Source: Chitinophagaceae bacterium (GTDB lineage: Bacteria; Bacteroidota; Bacteroidia; Chitinophagales; Chitinophagaceae). Taken from it: a stretch of 60,475 nt of DNA. The stretch spans positions 1-60,475 of the forward strand of contig JAJTFY010000016.1 in assembly GCA_021299175.1 (NCBI GenBank), written 5' to 3'. The position numbers and the translations under genes were made by a program. Shown here piece by piece: positions 25,040-35,142 of this stretch. A model generated the notes under the pieces. That model was given only the letters and a program-made list of their open reading frames with translations, was not told the origin of the DNA and ran no database searches. Position 1 is the first letter of the stretch. Every line of letters starts with the position of its first letter.

Positions 25040-28000
25040 TTAGAAAATATACCTGATACCAAACTGCATGCCCCATGTGCTGGCAAATGAGTTCACTACC
25101 TGTAATGGTTGTGTAACCAATTGGCCACTGATTTGGGTCATACGATACCTTGGTGCTCCTGAAACAGGATCAAGTGAATCGAAAATCAATGGATTTCTAA
25201 CTGTTGTAGATTTCACTACACCCCATTTGCTGCTCAGGAAATTGGTGAAGTTGAGGATGTCAAGACTTACCTGGATGGTGTTTTTATGTTTGCCTATGTT
25301 GGCGAATATATCCTGGAGAATTTTGAAATCCACCCTGTCATACCAAGGCAGGATTGCTTCATTCCTTCCGGCATACTGACCCTTGATTTTAGTGAGGTAA
25401 GGGCTGTTGCCAATAAACTGGAAGAAGGCATCAGACTGCTGTTGTGCAGTTGCAGCTGTGATTCCAGATCCTGCAGACTGATTAACAAAAATGATTTGTG
25501 ATGCATCCTTGGGAACGTACATGAGGTCGGTGCTGCCGTTACCATCGTAGTTGATGTCACCATTTACTACATAGGAGAACCTGCCAAGGCTTGCTCCTTC
25601 ATAAAAGAGGGAAATGGTTGTGGCCAGGTTCTTCAGGTATTCTTTGCGGTAAGAAAATGTACCTATGATCCTGTGGGGCAATACACCTGCAGCACTGTAT
25701 AGCTGAAGGGCATTTTGTGTTCCGGTGGTTGGATTGGCATTCCATACTGAGCTCGCCTGTGAACCGGGGTTAGACGTTACATCAAGGTAATTGGTGTAGG
25801 TATAGGCCAATGATCCGTAGAAGCCATTTTTAAATGACTTGGAAAGCTGTGTAGTGAAAGAGAATCCACCACCTTTACTGGTGTTTTCAAGTGCAATGGC
25901 AGAAGTAAGGCTTGGGTATACCCTTCTCTCAGCATTGGTATTTGCAATAAAACGTGCGCGGTTGTCTGCTCCTGACAATTGTCCGTTTGTGGGCTTTTCG
26001 TTCAGGTTACGCATCGCAATTGCGTTGAGGTCTTTTGTAAAAATGGCTTCCATTCCCCAAGTCCATCCATTTCCAATACGTTGGTCAAATGCGAGGTTGG
26101 TTCTGAATATTTGTGGAAATTTGAAGTTGGGATCAGATACCACAATATTGGAAGGCACGGAAGTACCTGCTACGCTTGGGAACCTGCTGGCATAGGCATC
26201 AGGATTGGGATCAAATTTGTAGTTCTGAAGTGCTGTTACACCTGCTGGGGTTGCATTTGTTACATTCGCACCGAACTGGTACATACCCGTGTTGGTAGGA
26301 ATATTGGTAAGCCAAACAAACGGAATCTTTCCAGTGAAGATACCTGTACCACCACGAATGATGAGGTCTTTGTCATTTTTCACATCCCAGCGGAAACCGA
26401 TACGGGGTGAAAGCAGCATCTTGCTATTGGGGTAAGCACCGGTGTTGTAACTCACAAGTTTGCCACTTTGATCAGGGAACTTCAGTTCAGTAATCTTGGG
26501 ATTTTCCAATGGTTGGCTATGGTAAATGGGTACATCACCCCTGATTCCAACTGTTACCTTTAGGTTATCGCTAACAGCAATTTCATCCTGTGCGTAAACA
26601 CCCAATTGACCGATTTCTAATTCAGCTGAATAGACGGATTTCTTACCAGGAACCAATGAATAGGTATAGGCATAGTAAACGGGAGCCTGGTTGGTGATGA
26701 AATCATTCAGGGTATTGTAGATGTAATAGCTCTGAGAGCCAGCCATAAACATGTTACCCACCCGCTGGTACTCATAGGAACCACCTGCTGTGATGGTGTG
26801 CTTCCCTCTGTACCAAGTGGAGTTGTTGATGACACTGTATACATCATTGATTACATCGTTGTTGTATGAATAGGGCTCGTAACCAGCACTCATGTAATTG
26901 TTTCCAGTTGTGCCATTGAATATGTCAATGAAAGGGAATACCTGGCTTCCTGAAGAACGGGTAGCCTGGATCTTCGTGAGCGTGGCAAGAAACTGGTTGG
27001 AGAACTTCCCCCCAAAATTGGAGTTCAGTTCAAATGTTCCGGACCTGACAATATCTTTGAACCGGAAGTTAGAATTTTGGTAGGACATGGATAACAGTCC
27101 GAACCTGTTTTGGGGAAGACGGGTTTGAGATCCTGCTCTCCCAGTAACGACGAATCCACCTCCATTGGGCACTGAACTTCCGTTCAGCTGCTGGTCATTT
27201 TCGCTCACCATTTCATTGTACTTTACAGTCAGCTTGTGGATTTTGCTGATGTTCCAGTCAATTTTGGCAAGGATCTTGTAGTTCTCAGACATGAAGTTCT
27301 GGAAATTGTCATAGGCCCCTGTCTCATAACCATATTTGGTTTTGAGGAAGTCAGAAAACTTCTTCAAGGAATCAACAGAGGTGCTGGATTCGTTGCCTGC
27401 GCCTGTTCCGCCTTTGGGCTTGAAAGGAATACCGGGGAATTCTCGTGTTTCTTGCTCTGCGCTGGCAAAAAAGAAAAGCTTGTTTTTGATGATGGGCCCA
27501 CCCAATGTGAAGCCAAAACTCTGGCTCTCAGATAGTGCAGCAGGCGGAAGTTTTGTGTCACCTACCTTGGTACCATTGTAATCCTGGTTTCTGTTATAAC
27601 GGTATGCAGACCCTTTAAAAGTGTTGGTTCCGCTCTTGGTTACTGCATTGATACCAGCTCCGGTGAAACCTGCCTGCCTTACATCGAAGGGGGCAATATT
27701 AATGGCGATTTCTTCAAAAGCGTCAAGTGAAATGGGTTGGTTACCGCCTCCTGGAAGGGGATCTGAACTCAGACCAAAGTTGTTATTTAGGTTGGCGCCA
27801 TCAACCTGTATGTTGTTGTAGCGTGCATCTCTTCCTGCAAAACTTGTTCCGTTTGCCTGTGGCGTCAAACGGGTAAAGTCAGTAATACTTCTTGAGATGG
27901 TAGGAAGGGTTTGAAGTTGACGAACACCTACGTTTGTGGAGGCGCCTGTCTTGTCAGTTGACAACTTACTTTTCTTTCCTAAAACAGTTACTTCACTCAA

Positions 28001-28339
28001 GGTGGTTTCAGCTACCCCGAGTAGGGCATTGATAAAAAATGGCTCACCAAGAAGGAGGTTGATGCTCTCAATTGTCAGCGTGCCAAATCCTACAAAATTA
28101 ACTTTCACCATGTAAGGACCGCCAATCCTGAGATTGGGAAGTGTAAATACACCTTCTTTTTTGGCAACGGTGCTGTAAGTTGTTCCTGAAGGGGTGTGTA
28201 CCGCCATGATGGTTGCACCTTCTAATGCCTTGCCTGAAGCATCTTTCACAATACCATTGATGCTACTGGTGGTTACCTGCGCCGAGGCCCCCATGGAAAC
28301 GAGTAATGTGAGAACTAAGCTAAATAATTGTCTTCTCAT
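25040..28339 (-). CDS. Oar-like TonB-dependent outer-membrane receptor
   Basis: A 1099-aa outer-membrane protein. The signal peptide ends near ASAQ. Residues about 25-110 are a carboxypeptidase-regulatory domain (INGIVKDASGKALEGATIMA). The plug follows at about 120-250 (RDARYNNIQVDGANLNNNFG, FEEIAINIAPFDVRQAGF, then TGAGINAVTKSGTN). The remainder is a long beta-barrel with alternating aromatic strands, ending in TWGMQFGIRYIF, a terminal aromatic typical for BAM recognition. The nearest described relatives are Oar-like proteins, whose transport role is not well settled. No SusD partner is adjacent, so it is not a classical glycan uptake pair. Confidence 0.87.
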   Translation of the reverse strand: MRRQLFSLVLTLLVSMGASAQVTTSSINGIVKDASGKALEGATIMAVHTPSGTTYSTVAKKEGVFTLPNLRIGGPYMVKVNFVGFGTLTIESINLLLGEPFFINALLGVAETTLSEVTVLGKKSKLSTDKTGASTNVGVRQLQTLPTISRSITDFTRLTPQANGTSFAGRDARYNNIQVDGANLNNNFGLSSDPLPGGGNQPISLDAFEEIAINIAPFDVRQAGFTGAGINAVTKSGTNTFKGSAYRYNRNQDYNGTKVGDTKLPPAALSESQSFGFTLGGPIIKNKLFFFASAEQETREFPGIPFKPKGGTGAGNESSTSVDSLKKFSDFLKTKYGYETGAYDNFQNFMSENYKILAKIDWNISKIHKLTVKYNEMVSENDQQLNGSSVPNGGGFVVTGRAGSQTRLPQNRFGLLSMSYQNSNFRFKDIVRSGTFELNSNFGGKFSNQFLATLTKIQATRSSGSQVFPFIDIFNGTTGNNYMSAGYEPYSYNNDVINDVYSVINNSTWYRGKHTITAGGSYEYQRVGNMFMAGSQSYYIYNTLNDFITNQAPVYYAYTYSLVPGKKSVYSAELEIGQLGVYAQDEIAVSDNLKVTVGIRGDVPIYHSQPLENPKITELKFPDQSGKLVSYNTGAYPNSKMLLSPRIGFRWDVKNDKDLIIRGGTGIFTGKIPFVWLTNIPTNTGMYQFGANVTNATPAGVTALQNYKFDPNPDAYASRFPSVAGTSVPSNIVVSDPNFKFPQIFRTNLAFDQRIGNGWTWGMEAIFTKDLNAIAMRNLNEKPTNGQLSGADNRARFIANTNAERRVYPSLTSAIALENTSKGGGFSFTTQLSKSFKNGFYGSLAYTYTNYLDVTSNPGSQASSVWNANPTTGTQNALQLYSAAGVLPHRIIGTFSYRKEYLKNLATTISLFYEGASLGRFSYVVNGDINYDGNGSTDLMYVPKDASQIIFVNQSAGSGITAATAQQQSDAFFQFIGNSPYLTKIKGQYAGRNEAILPWYDRVDFKILQDIFANIGKHKNTIQVSLDILNFTNFLSSKWGVVKSTTVRNPLIFDSLDPVSGAPRYRMTQISGQLVTQPLQVVNSFASTWGMQFGIRYIF

Positions 28340-28502
28340 AAACTGATTTTTAATTCAAATGCAAATTTTAAGATTTGTGGGGTTAAAACCATAAAAAAAT
28401 GTTAACAAATCATGCCCATTTTGGTTCACAAAGGTGCATTAAATATGCCAATGTCAGCATCAACAGCCATTTTTTATGGCAGAATCATTTTAACAATGAG
28501 TT

Positions 28503-31500
28503 TTAAAGTCGTTTTTTTCGTTCAAAAAACCTGTCAAACTCGGTCCTGAAGGATACATTCCCTCCGGTCCGGTCCCGTTTTCCTGAGGTAGACAGCACAT
28601 CAAAACTGCTTCTGTAAAAGAAGGAGGTCCTGAACTTACCGTCCGGAGTAATTTTGTATTCAACATTGACGTCAGGAAGAAAAAGAAATGATTGGGAATT
28701 GCTGGCGAAGTTATTTCCTCCTGCTGCAGCAAAATTAAAATCACTGCCAAAGGTTATGATAAGCTTGTCATCCAGCATCGATTTAATAAACTGCAGGCTC
28801 ACATTTTCCCTGAAATTATTCTGACCGCTTCCGGTATTTCCAGTAGAGCCGGTGATGCCAGTCATGGTCCTTGAATAATTGAAATTTACATCAACAGAAG
28901 ATCCCAGGACTTTTGAAAAAAAGTTCTGGACACTGCTGGCGAGAATTCCATTGATAACACCTGAAATAGTGGTATTGAGCAGTTCACTATTGAGATTGCT
29001 GGAAACAACTGCCGCTTGTGGGGCAAAGCTCTTGAAAACGATCAGGTAGGTTGATTGTTTGCTTACCTCCAAGGGGTCGCGATTGATGTTTTTCAGTTTG
29101 CTGTCAATGGTGGCATTGTTCCTGGCCGTACTGTTCTGGGGGATGGCAATCTGAAAGGTAGGGTTGGGGCTTGACAAGGTTCCCGAGAGATTACACCGCA
29201 CCTCCACATCACTGATTTCCCTCAGCACATCAGCGCTGACTCCAGAAACAGTTGAACTGCTGGGGTCTGTGAACAAGGTACTCATCCTTACTTTTTCGGC
29301 CAGGTAAAGCGCATCAATATTGATCTCAGCATTCAAAGGATCTCCTGTCCAGCTGATATAACTCCTTCCGCCACCCAACAACTTGAATGGCTTTTTGAAC
29401 ACATCCTGAAAATTAAAGTTATAGCTTCCGCTTTCGATGTTGTAGCGACCGTTCATGGATAGGGTTTCTTTGGTGCCGGTATGGATCTTGAGGTTTCCAT
29501 TGCCTTGCCCTGAAATGATATCCCCTGTCAGTTCATCCAGCACAACATTCATTTTCAACAGTGGAGAAGCCGTTAAATCTAGGTCGATGATCAGGTTTGA
29601 GATGGATTCTGAAGCTTTGGCTTTCATCTCACTCCCGTAAGATCTCCATACGATGTAATCCACGTCTGCAGACTGTTTGCTGCTGGTACTGGTAAGGATA
29701 TCAATGGTAGAACTGTCAACTGGAGCACCGCTCACATTCATCCTGATTTCATTTTCCGGACCAGTAATGTTGAAATTGAATCTTGCAATGGCCTTTCCAT
29801 AAAAAAGGTTGTTATCTGTTCTTCCAGTATTGAGCACCAGCAATTTTTTGGATGTGGCACTGATGTTGTATTTGAAATCCCTGAAGAAATGATGGTCAAG
29901 GCTTCCTTTCACAGTGGCCAAATTGCCATTGACATCTTTGAGTTGAATGTTTCCCAGGTTGATTTTTCCGGGAGAAAATTCAATAACTGGATCCAGAAGG
30001 GTATAGCTACACTGGGTATAAGCCACCGTAACTTTGGCATTCGATATTTTTACTGCCCCCGTAAAATCAGGTTCTTTGAGGCTTCCGGAGATGCGGAGCT
30101 TACCGTTCCCTAAACCATCCATCTGGCTGAATACAATGCCAAGGTAGGGTTGGAGCAGGGATAATTTGACATTCACAACGTCAATATCAGTTTCAATCTG
30201 TTGCTGGCTGCTGTCTTTCAGGTCCAGTTTGCCTTTGATCCCAAATTGATAGTTGGGGTTATCTGATTCAAGATAATAGCTGGCCCTCTTTTCCTTGCTG
30301 TCCCAAAATGCGTTGATGGATGTCAGGCCGATTGAGTCATTCTCAAACCTTGTTTTATCGGTCTGTGCGTTGAGATAGAGTTTGAGGTTGTTGAATGGGT
30401 CTTCAATGGTCAAGTCTCCCGAGGTGATACCCTGGATCCTCGGCTCCTTCAGTACAAAGGGTAGAAGCTCACCCAGGTTTACCTTCTCCAGGGTAAGGAT
30501 GATTGTTTGGGCCCTGTCTGCAGCAGGTGGGAGCGTAATCAATCCTATCGATTGTTCGCCATTGGTTAGCTTAAAATTGCTGGCGTCAAATTTTGCCTTG
30601 CTGATCAACACCTCGCCGTCTTTCTCAATGTTCCATGTTTTTTCATTGAACACGAGTGAAGAGGGATTGAAATGAACCAGGATGCCGTCTTTCAGGTTGT
30701 TGACGGATGCGGAAAGTTTAGCACCGTATTGGGATGACTCAGAAAAAGTATTGATGTCAACTACAGAAACATCTTTGGAAGACCTTATCCTAATTTCATT
30801 GTTTGGGAAAAACAGGCTGTCGTTGAAAACCACTGAACTTGTTTTGGATGCAATCAACAGGCTGTCTGCTCCGCCTGAAGCATTCATTTCAAAATCATAG
30901 ACAGACAGGTTTTTATAGACAAGTTTTGGAATGGTTGCTGTAAGGCCAAAATGTTTGTTCTTGGTGTCGATGGTTCCTTCAATATTGCTGTAGTTCAAGC
31001 CACTGACACCAAGGTCCAGGATCTGTAAGAGGGAAGTTGCATTTTTAAGTACGAAGCTGAAATAAAGGTCCTGGTCTTTTTTGGGAGGTGCAGCTTTTTT
31101 GAAATAAAGCGGATGATAACTGCTTAAATATTGGTTGAATGTGGCAGGTAGTTCTGCAAATTCAAAGTGCCCCTGCATCTTGGCATCAATATCCTTTCCA
31201 ACCAAGGACAGCGATCGGTAATCCTCTATCTGTTCAGCCTTGAAAGTGAGGCTGTCAAATATAAACGCCTGGTTTTCTTTGAACACACTCAGGTCTGTAA
31301 AACGCGCAATGCCATTGATGTTGTCTGGGTTGTTGCCAGCAATATCCATTTGTGTTTTACCTGAAAAAGTCAGGGGCATGTTGGTCAGTTTGAGGGCTTT
31401 CAGGTCAGAGAGATGAATTTGAGCATCAACAATGGTTCTCGGTATTTTGCCAGCAAGGTTGATCCTGGTAGACAGTGCGGCAATCAGGTTTTTGTCATCA

Positions 31501-33191
31501 ATGTCCAGCGCAGCTTCAAGGATATTATTCAGGTAACTTCCCCTTGCATTGATGTCTGTATACGTATACTGGTTGAATGCCAGGTTGCTAAGGTTCGCAT
31601 TAAAATTGATGCCGGTATAGACATTCCCTGAAACATTGTATTTCCCTACAATATTTCCAAGCTGTTTTATTTTCAGGAGTTTTCCGGCTTCTAATCCGTT
31701 GATATTGCCGCTGGAGCTAAAATTCATTGCCTTGGTACCAATCTGCTTCAGGTTTGTAGTTGTGCTTACATTGCCCAATGCAGTATTCAACATGCCCTTG
31801 ATGTCCATGCTTTCCCCCCTGGCCATCACATCACCCCTGAAACTGATCGCACCCATGGGTACAAGGTCTATGCCCAATGATTTTTTGAGGGTTGGCTGTA
31901 GGGTATAGAGGTCCTTGGCCGAACTGATGGCCGTTGCATTGGTCAGCATATAACTGGTTGTTGCAACATCCGGAAGCCCCACAATGTGCAGCTGACCAGA
32001 AAGTGCAGTAAGGTTGCCATATTCAATCCTCATCTCTTTTGCAACCAGATCTCTTACCAAGCCATTTACTTTGCCATTCAATTTCAAGGAGATGTTTTTG
32101 TCCTTTAGCAGTGGTGCAAAAAATGCAATATCCTTGAGGTTCACAGTGCTGTTGTAAATATGGCCTTCCATCCTGACCTTGTTAACGAAGTCGGCCATGT
32201 CATCTGTGAAATAATCATAGCCCATGGAAAAGGCGTTGCTAATTTTGCTGTAAGGTGTTTCGATGGAGAGGTCTGTAAAGGACATGATGGTTGGGTCCAT
32301 CTTCAGATGGGCACGCAATGACTTGATTTCGAAACCACTTCGCTCTTTTGTTTTCAACGAAAGCATTCCAGACAAAGTATCGTTGTTCAACCCCAGGTTA
32401 TTGATGCTTCCAGTGATGTCTGAAAAATGCAGGTGGGCGCCATCAAAATAATCGTAGGCTTTTCTGCTGGTTTCAAGATCGCTTTTAAAATTTCCTTTTT
32501 GCAGGCTGATGGACCCGGCACTTATTTTCCACTGTCCTGGATTCCAGTACAATGTACCATTGATCCTTTTTTCTGTTTTGGGGATCAGGGACTTGGGCCT
32601 TCTCCCAGTGTATTGGTGAAGACCAAAATCGGGTTGGTTGATGGTCAACTGGTTGAGCTGAATTTTTTTATTCTTCAGGTCTATGAGGGCAGATGAGAGA
32701 AGAAGCTTGCTAATGTTCAGTTCCTGGTCTTCGCCTCTCCATTGGTCTTTTACCTTATACCTGATTTTTTTTACATCCAACGAAGCGATGCTGAGCTTCA
32801 GCGCAGTTGGCTTTCCATTGCTGGGCTTTCCAGAAGAAAGGGCATCGAGGATGAACTGATAATTCCATATGCTGTCCTTGCGGTTGGTATTGATGTAAAC
32901 ATCTTCCAGCCCTGCATAACTGATTGCAATATCTTTTTTGAGGAAAAACCAGTCGGTGATGTTTAACCTGATCTGGCCGGCATACAAGAGGGTGTCTTTT
33001 GAACGGTCACTCACCAATAAGTCATTGATGGCGAATTTGTTGAAAAGCGAGAAGTTGACAGAACCAATGCTGATGGGAATGTTCAGGTTTTTGTTGATGG
33101 TTGTTGTGGCATAATCCACAAGCCTGTTTTGAACATAGGGGGTTTGGATAAGCAACCAGAGGGCCAGCACCAATACAATGATGCTGCCCAA
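28503..33191 (-). CDS. tamB: TamB-like translocation and assembly module protein (start codon uncertain)
   Basis: A protein of about 1562 aa with one N-terminal membrane helix (IIVLVLALWLLIQ) followed by PYVQNRLVDYATTTINKNLN, a long repetitive beta-helical body and a C-terminal DUF490/TamB domain from about residue 1080 (for example GKLRISGSLKEPDFTGAVKI, GDIISGQGNGNLKI, GRYNIESGSYNF). TamB-type proteins span the periplasm and carry lipids or assist outer-membrane protein assembly. The frame has no ATG: the most plausible start is TTG at 33191, but the frame stays open to 33284 and encodes basic residues before the helix (LRKAVKISSY), so an upstream non-ATG start such as CTG at 33224 is possible. 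It lies 121 bp downstream of ggt on the same strand. Confidence 0.83.
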   Translation of the reverse strand: MGSIIVLVLALWLLIQTPYVQNRLVDYATTTINKNLNIPISIGSVNFSLFNKFAINDLLVSDRSKDTLLYAGQIRLNITDWFFLKKDIAISYAGLEDVYINTNRKDSIWNYQFILDALSSGKPSNGKPTALKLSIASLDVKKIRYKVKDQWRGEDQELNISKLLLSSALIDLKNKKIQLNQLTINQPDFGLHQYTGRRPKSLIPKTEKRINGTLYWNPGQWKISAGSISLQKGNFKSDLETSRKAYDYFDGAHLHFSDITGSINNLGLNNDTLSGMLSLKTKERSGFEIKSLRAHLKMDPTIMSFTDLSIETPYSKISNAFSMGYDYFTDDMADFVNKVRMEGHIYNSTVNLKDIAFFAPLLKDKNISLKLNGKVNGLVRDLVAKEMRIEYGNLTALSGQLHIVGLPDVATTSYMLTNATAISSAKDLYTLQPTLKKSLGIDLVPMGAISFRGDVMARGESMDIKGMLNTALGNVSTTTNLKQIGTKAMNFSSSGNINGLEAGKLLKIKQLGNIVGKYNVSGNVYTGINFNANLSNLAFNQYTYTDINARGSYLNNILEAALDIDDKNLIAALSTRINLAGKIPRTIVDAQIHLSDLKALKLTNMPLTFSGKTQMDIAGNNPDNINGIARFTDLSVFKENQAFIFDSLTFKAEQIEDYRSLSLVGKDIDAKMQGHFEFAELPATFNQYLSSYHPLYFKKAAPPKKDQDLYFSFVLKNATSLLQILDLGVSGLNYSNIEGTIDTKNKHFGLTATIPKLVYKNLSVYDFEMNASGGADSLLIASKTSSVVFNDSLFFPNNEIRIRSSKDVSVVDINTFSESSQYGAKLSASVNNLKDGILVHFNPSSLVFNEKTWNIEKDGEVLISKAKFDASNFKLTNGEQSIGLITLPPAADRAQTIILTLEKVNLGELLPFVLKEPRIQGITSGDLTIEDPFNNLKLYLNAQTDKTRFENDSIGLTSINAFWDSKEKRASYYLESDNPNYQFGIKGKLDLKDSSQQQIETDIDVVNVKLSLLQPYLGIVFSQMDGLGNGKLRISGSLKEPDFTGAVKISNAKVTVAYTQCSYTLLDPVIEFSPGKINLGNIQLKDVNGNLATVKGSLDHHFFRDFKYNISATSKKLLVLNTGRTDNNLFYGKAIARFNFNITGPENEIRMNVSGAPVDSSTIDILTSTSSKQSADVDYIVWRSYGSEMKAKASESISNLIIDLDLTASPLLKMNVVLDELTGDIISGQGNGNLKIHTGTKETLSMNGRYNIESGSYNFNFQDVFKKPFKLLGGGRSYISWTGDPLNAEINIDALYLAEKVRMSTLFTDPSSSTVSGVSADVLREISDVEVRCNLSGTLSSPNPTFQIAIPQNSTARNNATIDSKLKNINRDPLEVSKQSTYLIVFKSFAPQAAVVSSNLNSELLNTTISGVINGILASSVQNFFSKVLGSSVDVNFNYSRTMTGITGSTGNTGSGQNNFRENVSLQFIKSMLDDKLIITFGSDFNFAAAGGNNFASNSQSFLFLPDVNVEYKITPDGKFRTSFFYRSSFDVLSTSGKRDRTGGNVSFRTEFDRFFERKKRL

Positions 33192-33312
33192 AATATAGGA
33201 GCTTATTTTAACTGCTTTTCTCAGAGGAAGAGTTTGTGGTAAAGTTAGCCAATCCCCACTAGAGAATGACCTCTCCCAAAGGAATTAAAAGTTAATTGAA
33301 GTTGAAAAAATA

Positions 33313-35043
33313 TCAATAAGCAGCTGCATGGTCATCGCCCCTTTTATCGGCTACCGCTTCAATCGATCTTAACTTCTTACCACTCCATTCCAGTTTGATT
33401 ACTTCAGTCCTTCCAATTTGACCACGGTTTGTAAACAAGTATCCCATTTTTTCCAATGAAGATTGAAGGCTTTTGGGGAAGTCATTTTCAACCATCACCT
33501 GGTCTGGAAGCCACTGGTGATGAAACTTAGGATTGTTGACAGCATCAAGACTGGACTGCTTGAAGTCGATGATGTTTACCAGGGTTTGAAAAACCGAAGT
33601 GGGAATGGTTGTGCCTCCTGGAGTGCCTACCACCAGCCAGGGTTTCTTGTCTTTCAATACAACAGTTGGGGTCATGGAACTGAGCATTCTTTTTCCTGGT
33701 GCAATGGCATTGGCTTCCTTGCCAACAGCACCAAACATGTTCGGAACACCCGGCTTTACGCTGAAATCATCCATTTCATTGTTCAGCAGGAAGCCGGCAC
33801 CGCCAACAACGGTCTTTGATCCGTATCCGCCATTGAGGGTTGTGGTCACACTGACCACATTGCCATATTGGTCTGCCACAGACAAATGGGTGGTTTCATC
33901 GCTCTCAGGATTAGCCTTTCCTGGCTTCACCATATCACTGGGGGTTGCTTTGCCAGGAATAAAATCCTTCATCCTTTCTTTCAGGTAACTGTCACTCGAA
34001 AGGGTTTTCACGGGCACTTTTACAAAGTCTTTGTCTCCCATGAATTCTGCCCTGTCGGCATAGGCGCGCCTTTCCACCTCAATCATCAGTTGTACGGCAG
34101 CGGAAGAATGAAATCCCATGGAGGCAATGTCCCTGTCTTCAATCATTTTCATCATTTGCTGCATCAACAGCCCGCCACTGCTTGGCATAGGCATTCCAAT
34201 TACGGTATGACCCTTGTAGTCAAAGATGATGGGATCCCTTTCGGCTGCAGTATAATTTTTCAGGTCTTCCAAACTGATTTTCCCTCCACCTCTTTTCATT
34301 TCGGCTGTGATCAGCCTGGCTGTTTCCCCTTCATAAAATCCTTTCATGCCATTGTCGCGAATCCTTGAAAGGGTTGCTGCCAGGTCTTTCTGTACCAAGG
34401 TGTCGCCAGCTTTCCAGGTATTTTCTTTTACAAATGCAGGACGGACAGTGTTGTATTTTTCAAAAGCTGATTTGCTGCCATTCAGAGATCTGGCTTCAGC
34501 GGCAGTGATCACAAATCCTTTTTCAGCCAATTCAATGGCGGGTTGGATCAGGGATGCAAAACCAAGTTTGCCATATTTGTGTGATGCAAACAGACCCGCA
34601 ACAGTTCCAGGTACGCCACTCGCAAGATGGCCGTTCTGGCTGAGGTTCAGCAAGGGGTTGCCATCCTTATCAAGGTACATATCACGTGAGGCGCTTCCTG
34701 GGGCCTTTTCCCTGTAATCGATGGAAATGGCTTTCCCTTTGTTTGTATAAGCAACGAGGAATCCACCACCTCCTATATTTCCAGCTCCAGGATATACAAC
34801 GGCCAAAGCCAATTGTGTAGCAATCGCTGCATCAAATGCATTTCCGCCTTTTTTGAGTATTTCCAGCCCCACCTGGCTGGCGAGTGGGTGAGCGGATGAA
34901 ACCGCACCCTTGTTGCCGTTGGCCATTTTATTGATGGTGTACTGGTAGGGATTGATCTGTGCGTTGGCCATGCCAGTCATCAATACCAAAATCAGGGATA
35001 TCAACAGATGAGCACTACGCAGCATGATGGAAATCTTTTTCAT
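33313..35043 (-). CDS. ggt: Gamma-glutamyltranspeptidase
   Basis: A 576-aa periplasmic Ntn-hydrolase with a signal peptide ending near ANAQ. It hydrolyses the gamma-glutamyl bond of glutathione and related peptides. Conserved blocks are AVSSAHPLASQVG, GGNAFDAAIA, NIGGGGF, YREKAPG, SGVPG and SDETTHLSV, in which Thr384 is the autoprocessing site and new N-terminal nucleophile. GGAGFLLNNEMDDF and the PGGTTIPTSV loop bind the glutamyl group. Length is normal. A weak TATCTTTA box ends 4 nt before the ATG. Confidence 0.94.
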   Translation of the reverse strand: MKKISIMLRSAHLLISLILVLMTGMANAQINPYQYTINKMANGNKGAVSSAHPLASQVGLEILKKGGNAFDAAIATQLALAVVYPGAGNIGGGGFLVAYTNKGKAISIDYREKAPGSASRDMYLDKDGNPLLNLSQNGHLASGVPGTVAGLFASHKYGKLGFASLIQPAIELAEKGFVITAAEARSLNGSKSAFEKYNTVRPAFVKENTWKAGDTLVQKDLAATLSRIRDNGMKGFYEGETARLITAEMKRGGGKISLEDLKNYTAAERDPIIFDYKGHTVIGMPMPSSGGLLMQQMMKMIEDRDIASMGFHSSAAVQLMIEVERRAYADRAEFMGDKDFVKVPVKTLSSDSYLKERMKDFIPGKATPSDMVKPGKANPESDETTHLSVADQYGNVVSVTTTLNGGYGSKTVVGGAGFLLNNEMDDFSVKPGVPNMFGAVGKEANAIAPGKRMLSSMTPTVVLKDKKPWLVVGTPGGTTIPTSVFQTLVNIIDFKQSSLDAVNNPKFHHQWLPDQVMVENDFPKSLQSSLEKMGYLFTNRGQIGRTEVIKLEWSGKKLRSIEAVADKRGDDHAAAY

Positions 35044-35142
35044 CCCATAAAGATAGAAATCATTTTAAAAGAATATGGCATCTGTCTTAGTTCTTAAGCC
35101 CTATTTGATTATTTTTATTCACTTAATCAAGCTTCTTTTCTG

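Noticed and set aside
28340-28502. Small gene or RNA between the Oar-like receptor and tamB
   Set aside because: No convincing frame, hairpin or conserved box was seen.
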